Source: Bretschneidera sinensis (lineage: Eukaryota > Streptophyta > Magnoliopsida > Brassicales > Akaniaceae). From it: DNA of 64,000 nucleotides. This document shows positions 13,101 to 21,257 of the stretch, one piece after another. The translations under genes were made by a program, and so were the position numbers. Under the pieces are notes generated by a model. It was not told the DNA's origin. It worked only from the letters and a program-made list of their open reading frames with translations, and made no database searches. How positions within the stretch are numbered: the stretch's first letter is position 1; every line of letters begins with the position of its first letter. Location: the NCBI GenBank assembly GCA_023935145.1, contig CM043702.1, positions 76,006,820-76,070,819 on the forward strand. The letters are read 5' to 3'.

Positions 13101-13955
13101 TTTTATACGCTGTATAAGTGGAGCCAGGCTGTGAGTGAAATGGTCTCTTCTGCAAGTAACAGGGAAGCACCACACAAGAATTTGGCTCAAAGAACATAAA
13201 AAGATTATAATATATCTTTGGCAACAAAACTGTTTCAAACTAAAGGAACATGCTAAAAGGATAAAAATTTCAGTTTTCACAGCATGGAAAATTTGAACTA
13301 CAGCTGTTTATTTTCACTTCACAGCTTTTGCACATAAAATTTGTCCAACCAAGCTCAACTGTCCAAACACTTACGTTTACATATCGTAAATTGGGACAGT
13401 CCAAAATACAGCTCTTTTCTTCTTACAAATGGGGAAGTTTGCAACGGTACAGTATAATAATTTGGGATTATGCATACAACTAAGAATCACAAAAATTGAT
13501 AAATTCAACACAAACAGTTCATTCTTGATTACAACAAAAATTACTGAATTAACCAAGGAAATACCAAAATCAAAAGCCCCTCAACAGAACACCACCATAC
13601 CTATAGTTCAAACCCTACTTCTCATTCTCAGAATCACCATTGAAACGAATAAACCGATTAACTACAACCGATCACAAAAATACGTAAACTAACAAGACCA
13701 AATACCCACAAAGCAAGGCCGAAGAAAACAATCACAAGAACATATCTTACACTAAACCACAAAATCAACCAAAATACCCAAAACCCAGAAGCAAGCAACG
13801 ATCAGATGAATATCCAGATAAAAATTGGTCAAATTCTGGAGTATTCAAGGACTTACATTCAAGAGAGAAGTGAAAATCTGGGGCTTGTGTGGGAGAGAGA
13901 ATGAGTGAATCAAGCGGTGACCGAAGAGGGTCCTCGTGCAAAGGGCTGATGCCAT
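1004..13955 (-). CDS. STR1: thiosulfate/3-mercaptopyruvate sulfurtransferase, exons 1-6 (partial)
   Basis: Two-domain rhodanese enzyme that moves sulfur from mercaptopyruvate or thiosulfate to acceptors such as cyanide or thiols. The plant STR1 form is mitochondrial. Exons on the minus strand: 13857-13955, 12961-13149, 2308-2367, 2014-2076, 1255-1379 and 1004-1166, giving 233 codons, all with GT-AG introns and compatible phases. The peptide has a basic, Ser/Leu-rich transit peptide (about residues 1-55), the [14 protein letters not shown] domain start, [31 protein letters not shown] and [14 protein letters not shown], that is, the whole first rhodanese domain. The second domain with the catalytic Cys must lie left of base 1. 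The start MASALC at 13955 was chosen over an upstream in-frame ATG at 14039 because it matches the MAS... start of plant STR1. No stop or frameshift is seen, so the gene looks functional despite a ~10.6-kb intron 2. Confidence 0.95.
1255..1379 (-). CDS. STR1: STR1 exon 5
   Basis: 125 nt, [19 protein letters not shown]... to ...FSAARVW plus two bases of the next codon, between acceptor ACCAG and donor GTGAGT. The region equivalent to the active-site loop of domain 1 reads VVVYDGKG, so it has D in place of Cys. This is normal for the non-catalytic first domain. Confidence 0.93.
1380..2013. other. STR1 intron 4
   Basis: AT-rich intron. It has a short GA-rich stretch near 1858-1885. No gene or clear mobile element seen. 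Confidence 0.8.
2014..2076 (-). CDS. STR1: STR1 exon 4
   Basis: 21 codons beginning [17 protein letters not shown] and ending TTN before the donor GTGAGA. This is the HIPGA...D rhodanese loop. Phase 0 at both ends. Confidence 0.93.
2308..2367 (-). CDS. STR1: STR1 exon 3
   Basis: 20 codons, [20 protein letters not shown], between acceptor TTCAG and donor GTACTG. Phase 0 at both ends. Lies 10.6 kb downstream of exon 2. Confidence 0.93.
2368..3275. other. 5' truncated-element-free part of STR1 intron 2
   Basis: Last 0.9 kb of intron 2 as transcribed, between the inverted-repeat arm at 3276 and exon 3. No coding potential or recognisable repeat. Confidence 0.6.
3276..3510 (+). repeat. left inverted-repeat arm (Tourist-like)
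   Basis: Left copy of the ~230-bp inverted repeat described for 3276-12266. It ends where the A-rich 3' tail of a LINE begins. Confidence 0.6.
3511..4041 (-). mobile_element. 5'-truncated LINE A (3' end)
   Basis: Minus-strand 3' end of an L1-type LINE. It reads through the zf-RVT domain (C-x-x-C remnant, [34 protein letters not shown]) to the stop after LVDLLHCK at 3557. It then has a 3' UTR ending in a tail of AATAAATTTTTTACTTGT type. It starts abruptly inside the zf-RVT domain at CAATTTGG, exactly where the tail of LINE B ends. A stop interrupts the C-x-x-C segment near 3915, so it is dead. Confidence 0.8.
4116..4664 (-). pseudogene. LINE B zf-RVT domain and 3' end
   Basis: Zinc-binding reverse-transcriptase-associated domain: [15 protein letters not shown], then [24 protein letters not shown] in another frame, [10 protein letters not shown] and [17 protein letters not shown], with a stop after LELIHCK at 4116. 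The domain is split by a run of 24 A on the plus strand (T on the coding strand) at 4537-4560 that shifts the frame. Confidence 0.8.
4537..4560 (+). repeat. A24 homopolymer inside LINE B
   Basis: Run of 24 A (T24 on the coding strand) where the paralogous LINE A has AAATTTTTCTTGTG. It has grown from the natural T-rich codons FFL and breaks the frame. Confidence 0.9.
4691..6672 (-). pseudogene. LINE B reverse transcriptase
   Basis: Minus-strand RT with the plant L1 order: [19 protein letters not shown] (6672), [30 protein letters not shown]-like and [10 protein letters not shown], then [26 protein letters not shown], the active-site FADD at 5674-5685, YLGLPLG, the GGRLTLIKS thumb and LGIKS...LLSKWLWRF. 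At least four frameshifts or stops (near 6360, 6098-6054, 5293 and 4691). It copies the element RNA at the nicked target in active relatives. Here it is inactive. Confidence 0.85.
6980..7707 (-). pseudogene. LINE B endonuclease (EEP) domain
   Basis: Minus-strand apurinic-like endonuclease that nicks the target DNA in LINE retrotransposition. Visible landmarks in order: MIISWNVRG at 7707, [30 protein letters not shown] near 7285, SRIDRFLV and [12 protein letters not shown] near 7030. The QETK motif appears as [10 protein letters not shown], an apparent small duplication. Frame breaks occur near 7461 and elsewhere. Confidence 0.8.
8013..8970 (-). pseudogene. LINE B ORF1/ORF2 linker remnants
   Basis: Low-complexity, Ser/Pro/Glu-rich reading pieces in three frames, for example [11 protein letters not shown] and [11 protein letters not shown]. 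They are broken by stops. They join the ORF1-like part to the endonuclease and have no recognised domain. Confidence 0.4.
9143..9599 (-). pseudogene. LINE B ORF1-like (gag) region
   Basis: Starts [19 protein letters not shown] at 9599, as in plant L1 first ORFs that carry an N-terminal RNP/DUF4283-like region. A frameshift near 9414-9440 moves the reading to a second frame containing [11 protein letters not shown] and [20 protein letters not shown], after which a stop follows. Nucleic-acid binding in the LINE RNP is the family role. Here it is broken. Confidence 0.6.
9902..10135 (-). other. unidentified open frame (77 codons)
   Basis: Open minus-strand frame starting [20 protein letters not shown], with hydrophobic Ile/Leu/Val-rich content. 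I do not recognise it. It lies just upstream of LINE B and next to the NC2-alpha exon fragment, so it could be another captured gene piece or intron sequence of that gene. A chance frame is also possible. Confidence 0.25.
10227..10319 (-). pseudogene. captured exon of NC2-alpha (DRAP1) histone-fold gene
   Basis: Minus strand encodes [15 protein letters not shown] followed by RGAKTMNS, the diagnostic C-terminal histone-fold stretch of the Dr1-associated corepressor NC2-alpha, which with NC2-beta represses RNA polymerase II by binding TBP. The match begins right after an AG (CCTGCAG) in the phase expected for an internal exon and stops after MNS-x-H-F, so intron sequence seems to flank it. That points to capture of genomic DNA rather than cDNA. 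No other exon of the gene is visible, so it cannot make the protein. Confidence 0.75.
10361..10999. other. AT-rich intron sequence, no gene
   Basis: AT-rich sequence within STR1 intron 2, with CAACAGCAACAGC near 10938. I see no recognisable gene. Confidence 0.5.
11000..11188 (-). CDS. possible small secreted peptide or captured fragment
   Basis: 62-codon open frame starting [18 protein letters not shown], which looks like a short signal peptide, followed by a Ser-rich hydrophilic part and ending [10 protein letters not shown] do not recognise a family. It sits inside STR1 intron 2 on the same strand between repeat pieces, with no clear promoter. It could be a captured gene end or a chance frame. 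Confidence 0.25.
   Translation of the reverse strand: MTMAILLSTLLLFQQSQSIHSSRQLDSSSELSSPHKPLLEDGQNAEPSWVPEQHRTHYTEMY
11209..11440. repeat. MITE-like terminal sequences
   Basis: Contains a perfect 9-bp inverted repeat with a 3-nt loop (AGAAGCTGG GTA CCAGCTTCT) and two copies of AAGTGGAACCAAACAA (near 11268 and 11319), the wording typical of Tourist/hAT-like MITE ends. Complete element borders could not be set. Confidence 0.4.
11441..12034. other. AT-rich interior, no gene
   Basis: Mostly A+T with repeated ATTCAACTCATT / TTTAGTTATT phrases near 11780-11860. No coding sequence recognised. Confidence 0.5.
12035..12266 (-). repeat. right inverted-repeat arm (Tourist-like)
   Basis: Reverse complement matches the arm at 3276-3510 over about 230 bp. 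It is bordered on the right by TTA. Confidence 0.6.
12267..12960. repeat. diverged direct repeats and microsatellites in intron 2
   Basis: A ~110-bp sequence near 12272-12385 (TTGTTTGAG, GAAGGCT, CCTCATG) recurs diverged at 12520-12630. Microsatellites TCTCTCTCTC, GCGCGCGCGC and ACACACAC lie at 12648-12678, and (GA)n at 12795-12820. No gene. Confidence 0.6.
12961..13149 (-). CDS. STR1: STR1 exon 2
   Basis: 63 codons between acceptor TTGCAG and donor GTAACT. Encodes the end of the presequence, then [16 protein letters not shown] at the start of the first rhodanese domain. It contains an internal Met (MASARV...) that could act as a start lacking the transit peptide. Confidence 0.93.
13150..13856. 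other. STR1 intron 1
   Basis: 707-bp intron between exon 1 (donor GTAAGT) and exon 2 (acceptor TTGCAG). No element recognised. Confidence 0.85.
13857..13955 (-). CDS. STR1: STR1 exon 1 (start and transit peptide)
   Basis: 33 codons starting at the ATG at 13955-13953 and ending ...SLLN before the donor GTAAGT. No acidic residues, several Arg/His/Lys and many Ser/Leu, as in a mitochondrial presequence. Phase 0 end. Confidence 0.92.
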
Positions 13956-14259
13956 TTCGTCGGTACCATAGAAAACGAAGAAATGTGTTTTGGAGGAGGA
14001 TTTCGTGGCCGGCTGGTTTAGAAAGTTTGGAAACTCCACTTGTAACCTTAAATATTTTATTGATACCTATTAACCTTATGGATTAAATTCCCCAAGAAAT
14101 TTTGGCAATAGCATCTTATTGGGTCCCCGAGCCAATTAAAAAATTTTGGTTTTTGGAAGGGTTATTTGGTTGTCAGATTCTTAAAAGAAAGAAGCCAAAA
14201 AAGCCTGCCATCTATTTGGTGATATTGGCAATAGCATAACAGAATGGAAGCGTTTTTGT
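13956..14259 (-). promoter_or_regulatory. STR1 5' UTR and proximal promoter region
   Basis: Only about 300 bp separate the STR1 start codon from the hAT-like element at 14268. On the minus strand there is a TATA-like ATAAAATATTTAAGG around 14050-14062 and a CCAAT-like ACCCAATAAG near 14120. The transcription start cannot be read from the sequence alone. Confidence 0.4.
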
Positions 14260-14267
14260 ATATAAGT

Positions 14268-15812
14268 TAGGAGTGAGTACGGAACTCGATCCAAACTGAT
14301 ATAACGGGTTGGATTGGATTGGGTTGGGTTGGGTTGGGTTGGGTTAAGTTAAGTCTTTTAGAAACTGAGTTGGATTGGATTGAGTTTGATTGGATTGGAT
14401 TGAAAATATTTTGAATCCGATGAGTTGGGCTAGGTCATAGGTTCAAAATTTTCAATCCGATCCAAACCGATAACCCGATCAAATATATAATTATATATTG
14501 AACATTTATTGAATATAAAATTATGTATAAATAATTATAGTATAACTGGAAGATATATAATCATAAAATATTCATTCTAATTACTACTAGTGTGTAAAAT
14601 TATATGTAGCAGATATTCCAATATCCAAACCAGATTTTAGTTTCAAATATTTACACCAGAAACAAGTACTGATTTCCAGTTATGAAATAGTTTTCATAAT
14701 TATTCTTAAGAATAACTTCAATCAAAATAAATTGATGCACGGTTAACTTATGCTAACAAAATTTTGATTTCTTGTACCATTGTAACTATAAAATAAACAC
14801 ATAAATTAACACTCTAACTTGCAAGATTCCAATCAGGATCAATGTATGCATATAAGCTTATATTCCAAAAAGATGTACCATAATGTTAATGGAATAAATG
14901 TTTAATCCATGATAAAGCTTGGTAATACCAACTTGCTGGAAGCCTTTCATGCAAACATTATTGAACTATTCAATTTGTCTCTCTGTGATCTTTTAAGAGC
15001 CTCCAAGTCACTTTCAATTGCATTAAAGCATAGTCCAAAAATAAGACTTAGTAGTGAGAAAGCACTAGCACGGCCAACAAATGCTGAGTTACTAAAATAT
15101 ATTATTAGCAACTGTCTAGAAATCCAAATTTCCTTCGTAATTGAATAATCTTCTAAAGTAAGTTAAATTCATGTCAACTAAAGCAATTCCTAGCACAACG
15201 TTCAGATGAAGATTGTGTTTTTCAATATAACGATGAATCTATATTCCAACATCAAGGGCTCCAAGTTGTGAGCATGCAGATAAGCAATTGACAATGGTCA
15301 CTTCATCAGGCTTTATATTACTCGCTTGCATTTCATGAAACAATGCTAAAGCATCCTTACCAAATTTGGTTTAAACGTGGCCTCCAATTATGGCATTTTA
15401 TGGCACAACATCCTTCTATTGCATGTTATCAAAAAGCTTCTTAGCAGTATCCAAAAACTAAATTTAGTATAGCCTGCAACCATAGTAGTCCATGAGACAA
15501 TTGTTCTCTTTTCCATGTCATCAAATATTTTTTGTGCTGTCAGGCACACAAGTTTTACTTGTAATATATATGGATTTGGTTTTGGACTTAATAGAATATT
15601 TTTTTTTGTTATGTAATATGTATGGTTTAATTATTTAGTAAAAAAATATATATATCAACTCGGTGACCCAAACTGATTGAAATGAGTTAGGTTGAGTTGA
15701 GGTTGGATGGATTCATAGGTTGGGTTGGGTTGAGATTTTTTCAACCCGGTATGAATGGGTTTGGTTGAATTTTTAGGCTAACCTGACCCAAATCGACCCA
15801 TGCTCACCCCTA
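14268..15812. mobile_element. hAT-like element carrying a PPR fragment
   Basis: Left end TAGGAGTGAGTACGG and right end, read inward, TAGGGGTGAGCATGGG form short inverted repeats of the hAT type. They are flanked by ATATAAGT (14260-14267) and ATCTCAGT (15813-15820), an 8-bp target duplication with two mismatches. Both ends are rich in GGGTTGG / TTGGATT repeats (14312-14400, 15720-15740). No transposase is visible, so it is non-autonomous. It sits next to the STR1 promoter. Confidence 0.6.
15175..15545 (-). pseudogene. PPR-repeat protein fragment (dead)
   Basis: Minus strand reads AQKIFDDMEKRTIVSWTTM, VAGYTK, then KLFDNM, ALALFHEMQASNIKPDEVT and IVNCLSACSQLGALDVG, which are PPR motifs of the PLS class (organelle RNA-binding proteins). 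At least two stops and one frameshift interrupt it, and both protein ends are missing. It lies inside the hAT-like element 14268-15812, so capture by the transposon is the likely history. Confidence 0.8.
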
Positions 15813-15831
15813 ATCTCAGTTAAACAACAAA

Positions 15832-16915
15832 GAATGTTTGGATATAGCTTTCTAAATTCTATTTTTAAAAATTTTTTTGATAATAAAAATCGAAAATTCC
15901 TTTTTTTATGTTTTCCTATAGAAAACATGTTTAGATAACTAAAAGTGGAAAACCGTTTTTAAAAACAGATAACACTGAAAATTCGTTTGAATCGCCTTCA
16001 ATCAAATATCTTAAACTCAACCTTAATCAAGGAACTTAACAGATTTGATGTCCTCAATCAAAATCCCAATGAACACACAAAAATCAAGAATAAAATTCAC
16101 ACAATTACATATTTATCCAAGCAAAATCTTGAACATGAAATTAGAATAAAAAAATGAAGATCAATGAACACAACAATTTTTCTGTACTAGATGATTCATA
16201 CTTATACCCAAACCAAACAGTAAATACAAAAATATATTGAAGGCAATAAAAAAAAAGTTCAACATCGACTACAGGGAATCTAAACCAGTGTGACAGTGGA
16301 TATGGAGAGGTGCAACAATAGATACGATGTTGGGTCGAGAGAACCAGAGGCAAAACTGCCAAACCATGGCTGGGTGAGTATCAATCGCAAGATCTGTGTG
16401 TGGGATGACCGAAGCTGATGAACTAGGGGAAGATGGAAGATGGAAAATGGAAATGAGAGCGAGGAAGGATTTTGGGGTCGGGGAGGGGGCGTTGCCACTA
16501 TGTATGGAGAGTTGGGTTTAGGGTTTTGTTATTTGGAAAAAAGAAAAGAAAATGGAAATGGAGAGGAAGATGACCAAAGAGAAAAGAAAGTGTGGGTTAT
16601 AGAAAAGAGGGGGAGAGTAGTTGCAGAGGAAAGAGATGGTGAGTTGGTCATAGAAAAGAGAGAGAAAGGATTGTCATAGAGAAAAGTAAGATGGGTTGAA
16701 GGAGTCTTCAGTGATAATGAAAACACAAAACGTTTTTGAAAACAGCTCCAAGCTGTTTTGTAAAAGTGGTGTTCCAAAAGAGATTTTTTTGAAAATAATT
16801 TTCAAAAGTTAGGTCTGAAAACTGATAGCCAAAAAAAAATTTTAGATTTTAAAAATTGTCTTCAGCTTTTGAAAACCCAAAACTCTTTTTGAAAATAGTA
16901 TCCAAACATACCCAT
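15832..16915. mobile_element. MITE-like element with terminal inverted repeats
   Basis: Left GAATGTTTGGATA... and right end read inward GGTATGTTTGGATACTATTTTC share ATGTTTGGATA. Both arms continue as T-rich/A-rich TTTTTGAAAA-type sequence (15860-15990 and 16700-16900). The middle (16420-16680) is purine-rich GGAAAGAG sequence that opens chance reading frames. Target duplication not identified. Confidence 0.4.
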
Positions 16916-17283
16916 AGCATTCTTTTTAAGTGGCTATCACGTAATTTTTTTTAAAGTTTGGCTTAATTTGAAAAAACACCATGTGATTTGGATCCGTTAA
17001 TATTATCATCCTAATGTTTAATTTGGTATCATTAATACCCGTGTTTTGAATAGAGGTGAATAACAAGCATGACAGACCGAGTCAGGTGTGAACAAACTAT
17101 CACAAGCCACGAGTTAAATGGTTAAAAAATTTGAAAATTAAAAAAGGAAAAAATGAAAATGAGAAAAAAAAAGAATAGAGAAAACGCTTAGAATACAAAA
17201 ATCTAGGGAGACCTAGGATGTTATAAGGGAATAGAAAACAAACCAAGAGATAATATAGTCAACTAAAAAATTCAAGATTGAAA
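16916..17283. other. no recognised feature
   Basis: AT-rich with purine-rich stretches. No gene or repeat borders seen. Confidence 0.5.
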
Positions 17284-17860
17284 TTCTTACACGCGGTGGG
17301 TGTGTAGGAAGTTCAAGTGCTTTGTGGGCACGTTTTGTTTACACTTAGTGGGTGTAACAAATCTCGTATCGCTCATACACTTAGTGGGTGTAAGTAGCTT
17401 AGAAGAATGATTTGGTTTACACTTAATTGGGTGTAACCTTCAGATTACCCTGTACACTTGGTGGCTGTAAAAGTTTAAGTCGCTCGGTGGGCGCAAAATT
17501 TACTTATATTCAATGGTATAAGTCACTTAAAGAGTGCAACCCAAACACTTCAAGGGTGTCGACATCAAAGTCATCTAAAGGACGCAATTCATTTATACTC
17601 AATGAGTATAAGATGCTAAATTCGTTTAAGAAGCGCAACCCAGACACCGAAAGGGATCGACCTCAAAAACGTTTAAAGATCACATTTTCACTTATACTCT
17701 GTGAGTATAAGATGCTAAAATAGCTTAAAGAGCACAACCGAAACACTTCAAGGGTTTCAACCTCAAAGACCTTTAAAGAACACATTTTCACTTATACTCG
17801 GTGGGTATAAGAAGCTACAATCACTTAAAAAGGGCAACCTAAGCATTTCAAAATGTCGAC
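17284..17860 (+). repeat. diverged tandem repeats built around small hairpins
   Basis: Repeated hairpins: TTACACTTAGTGGGTGTAA (about 17339, 17379, 17421, 17453 in variants), then CTTATACTC-loop-GAGTATAAG at about 17502, 17592, 17691 and 17791, i.e. about 90-100 bp apart. Between hairpins the text GCTTAAAGAGCACAACC, CACTTCAAGGGT and CCTCAAAGAC recurs. The unit at 17691 has perfect 9-bp arms with a 3-nt loop. No coding role seen. Confidence 0.75.
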
Positions 17861-18225
17861 TCGAAATTCACATAAAGAGCACATAAACCTAAAAAGCTAA
17901 GGGTATCATGGCATACTAATAACCTAAAATTTAGGGCGATGGAAGAAAATGAAAGCAAAAGTAATACAAAAACCATACATTTAAAGGATGTGAATAGATG
18001 AATCTAGGAATCTTATGACACTTAGAAAAGATAAAAAAACATAAGAGGATAAAATACTTAGAGGGTGCGAATTCAGAAAAATGAGGAAAATATTTGAGAG
18101 GATAGAAAATAAGAACACTTAGAGGGTGTGAGAAACAAAAAGATAGGAAAAACACTTAGAGATTGTAAGAAGAATAAGAAATAAGGAGAAAACATTTAAA
18201 GGGTGTAAAAGATAGAACCTTGGGG
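17861..18225 (+). repeat. weaker continuation of the hairpin repeat region
   Basis: Short phrases ACACTTAGAGGGTGTGAG, AACACTTAGAGATTGTAAG and AACATTTAAAGGGTGTAAAAG recur about every 35-60 bp in purine-rich sequence. Confidence 0.5.
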
Positions 18226-20230
18226 TTTTACGGATCCCAAAAGCATTAAGAGGATCACTTGAGACCGAGGGCTACTCAATAAAGCATAAGAAAAGGAACA
18301 AAAGTAGCCTTACTATAGTCAGGTAGGCACTTTAAAATAAAGGTAATCATTTCTTTACAAATGTGTTCATATGCATGTGTCTACATTTGCATGTCCATCC
18401 CCGGCTTCTTGAAATATAGGCCAAAATCTCATAATTATTTTACTTTGACTAGAATTTGAAGACAAATACCAGTCAAAGGGTTCTAATTGCAGACATTGGA
18501 TTTTGACACCTCATATTTTCAAGCAGGCCACATGTGAGCCATATGATGAGAAATATGGATTAGAGCTTCAAAAAGTGCAAAGAAAACTATAACTGAGCTA
18601 AATATGTAAAAAAACTAAAACAAAGAATCCAAAACTGAGCCAAAACCAACCTAAACATGAGATAACCAAACCGAACCGAACCGAAAGAAGAACCTAAAAC
18701 CAAACCCGAAATCCAAATTCATGATCTAATGGTGGAGCAATGAGCTAAAAATTGTGTAAAAATACCAAAAGGAAGAAGTTTTGGTTGGTCTAGAGCAATT
18801 CGATTTCAACCTCTACCCATAACTGACTTGTTGGGCCCATGGTTAATTGGCCAGGGCAAAGCTTGTTCACCATTTTTTTGGTTAATTCATGATTTTTGTC
18901 ATTGTGTCCCTCAATTGGTCTTATTTCAGCTTAAATCAACTTTGCTTCAAATATTAGCATAACTCTTATCCATTAAATGTTCTTGGGGTCTAAGGATCAA
19001 ATCTTAACCCTCCATTCCACTTACCAAAAATGAATCTTCCAAATCACTCTCAATCATCACCTTTGACTTCATCTTAACAGTTGGTACAATTTTTGAAGGT
19101 TTCAACAATCGATCTTAGTCATTCAGACTACCCCCAACAACTTATAAATACGCTCTCTTGTTTCACTCCAATACATACTTCAAACACTTATAAACATTCT
19201 CATTCTAGATAATAGAGAATTTCTTCAAGACTTTGATCTTCCAGCTTTTCTCTCCCTTTTCTTTTTCAAGAACACAGTTTTAAGAATGTCTATTGCGTTC
19301 TTGACTAAAAAAAAGTAGCTTGGATCTCCTTAGATTAGCAATTTAGAAGCGTTCAGCGAAGCTTGATCCTTTTTTGAGGATCCTCCACACACCAAATGTA
19401 GTATGCTCATTTTGTCGAGCCTAAAAAAAATTAAATTTTCTTCAAAAAGAAAAAGAAACAAAAACATAAAAAGGAATTGAAATGAGATAGAGAGATAAGA
19501 AGAAAAGAAACACCACAAACCCAAATTTTTCTAACCCCCCAATCTCCCTAAACCCCAAATTTTTATAACCACTAAAATGGCCCAAACCTTAACACTAAAA
19601 CTTAACTCACCTCCTTAAAACCAAGTCGAGACACCAAACCCCTAAACCTAAACTAGCCCATTATTCTTTAAATCCCCAAAAACCTTCAAACAATCTCAAT
19701 ACCTAAACCTGTTTTAATTAAAGTGGGGTTCGAGCCCATTTGTTAACTAAATCGAGTCTAACTCGAATCTAGTCCTAACCCTAAAAAACCATTTTAAAAA
19801 CCTCATTAACCCTTATCTCCCCCCCCCCGGCATTTTTCTAACCCTAAAATTGTCTCTATATCCAACTTCTCTCTCCTTCCACCTAGTCCCAAAATTCTTA
19901 AACCTAATACCTAACTCTATGAATTCTGAGAATCTCTCATTAATTAACCTTAAGCTCCTTAATCAACTTTCGTGAGTAAAAATCTACTCTCCAACCACAC
20001 AATGACACGTGACACACCCAGGGGCAAAACACTTATTTTATCGCCCAGGGGTAAAACATAAAAACTAGGTTAGGAGATCAAGGGTTAAAACCTACCTAAC
20101 AATTCCAAAGGTTAAAACTCGCCAAGGGTTCAAGGGTAAAAACAACACTAAACCAATGGAGTAATCTCGACTCTCCATCATATCTTCAATTGACAATCCA
20201 GATCGTTCGTCATTTTGACATTCACCCTAC
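18226..20230. other. no gene recognised; possibly decayed LTR of the element at 20.5 kb
   Basis: 2 kb of AC-rich and AT-rich sequence with a C9 run near 19821 and many AACCCTAAA-like phrases. A TATA-like TATATAAAGC at 20239 just after it, and a primer site at 20534, suggest its right end is LTR sequence. The LTR start cannot be placed. Confidence 0.35.
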
Positions 20231-21257
20231 ATCTTTGCTATATAAAGCTGATTTCATTATTATAACCAAGTTTTGAAATCTCTTCCTTGAGCTCCCTAAT
20301 CATAGTTTTTTCTCTTAACTATAGTATTGACTTGAACGTTAGAATGTTCATCTGAAGACTAACTATGATTCCTCACTTAGAGTTTATAGCTGTTTTAGCA
20401 GACATTCCTACACCTAGTTTCTAAGAGAGCAGGAACAAGGCCTTATTATCTCCTTCAACGGATAACATCCCCCTCAAACACTTAGTTTCCATAAATGACT
20501 CCCTTTTGGTTGTCATATTTTAGGCATTAATAGATTGGGATCGTCTGTGGGAAAGATAATTCCCACACTACTGAATTATCTGAAGATGTCTTTAAGAGAG
20601 AGGTCCACCTGAAGCACTACCCCTAATCCCATCTCCAAAAGTACTTGTCAGACTGACTGACAACACTATTCAAGTCTACTAGGCTCTAGCCAAAAGACGA
20701 TAACAGAAAGAGATTGCACGGCTGCACTAGAAGGCAAGATGGATACCTAGGCCACCCTAATTGAGGACACATTAAGGCCTCCTTAGTAGCACACCTCAAG
20801 GCACTAAGCCCGAGAAAGAAGGCCCTAAGGTTACCATCACCATATTGCTAGTAGAGAACACAACCCAGAAGGTTGGCCACACTAAATGCCACAAAGGCCC
20901 CACAGGAAGGGGTACAAACCCACGAGGCCAGGTCAAGAGTGATTCCAAGGGCATTCCTCTCCCAAGGGAACGCTAGACTACCAAAGGGGGAGTAGCGAGA
21001 AACGGGTCAACACTAAACATCCAATGCGTTCATAGGAGGAAGAAGCCCCCAAAAGATCAAAATTAGAGGGAAAACTCCTCGAGCGGCCCCGCAATAAGGA
21101 TGCGCCCACTGAGTACTCCTCAACACCTCCCAAAAAGAGATTCTATCTACCATTGAAAACAAAATAGACCTTAGGTGGCACAAAGAAGATGACTCATAAA
21201 GCTATCCAGAGAGACGATAATTATTGGTACAAATTCCGCCGCGACCATAGTCATACC

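Noticed and set aside
14312..14400. GGGTTGGGTT repeats as interstitial telomere DNA
   Set aside because: Unit is GGGTT/GGATT, not the plant TTTAGGG repeat, and similar runs mark both ends of the hAT-like element.
15180..15545. Functional PPR gene
   Set aside because: Stops, a frameshift and missing ends; only about three motifs remain.
16440..16679. 79-codon Glu/Arg/Gly-rich frame
   Set aside because: Purine-rich low-complexity DNA inside a MITE-like element; no homologue recognised.
17284..17860. CRISPR-like array
   Set aside because: Units diverge throughout, no unique spacers, and the DNA is plant nuclear.
19560..19850. AACCCTAAA phrases as telomere-like repeat
   Set aside because: Irregular and embedded in generally AC-rich sequence without a fixed unit.
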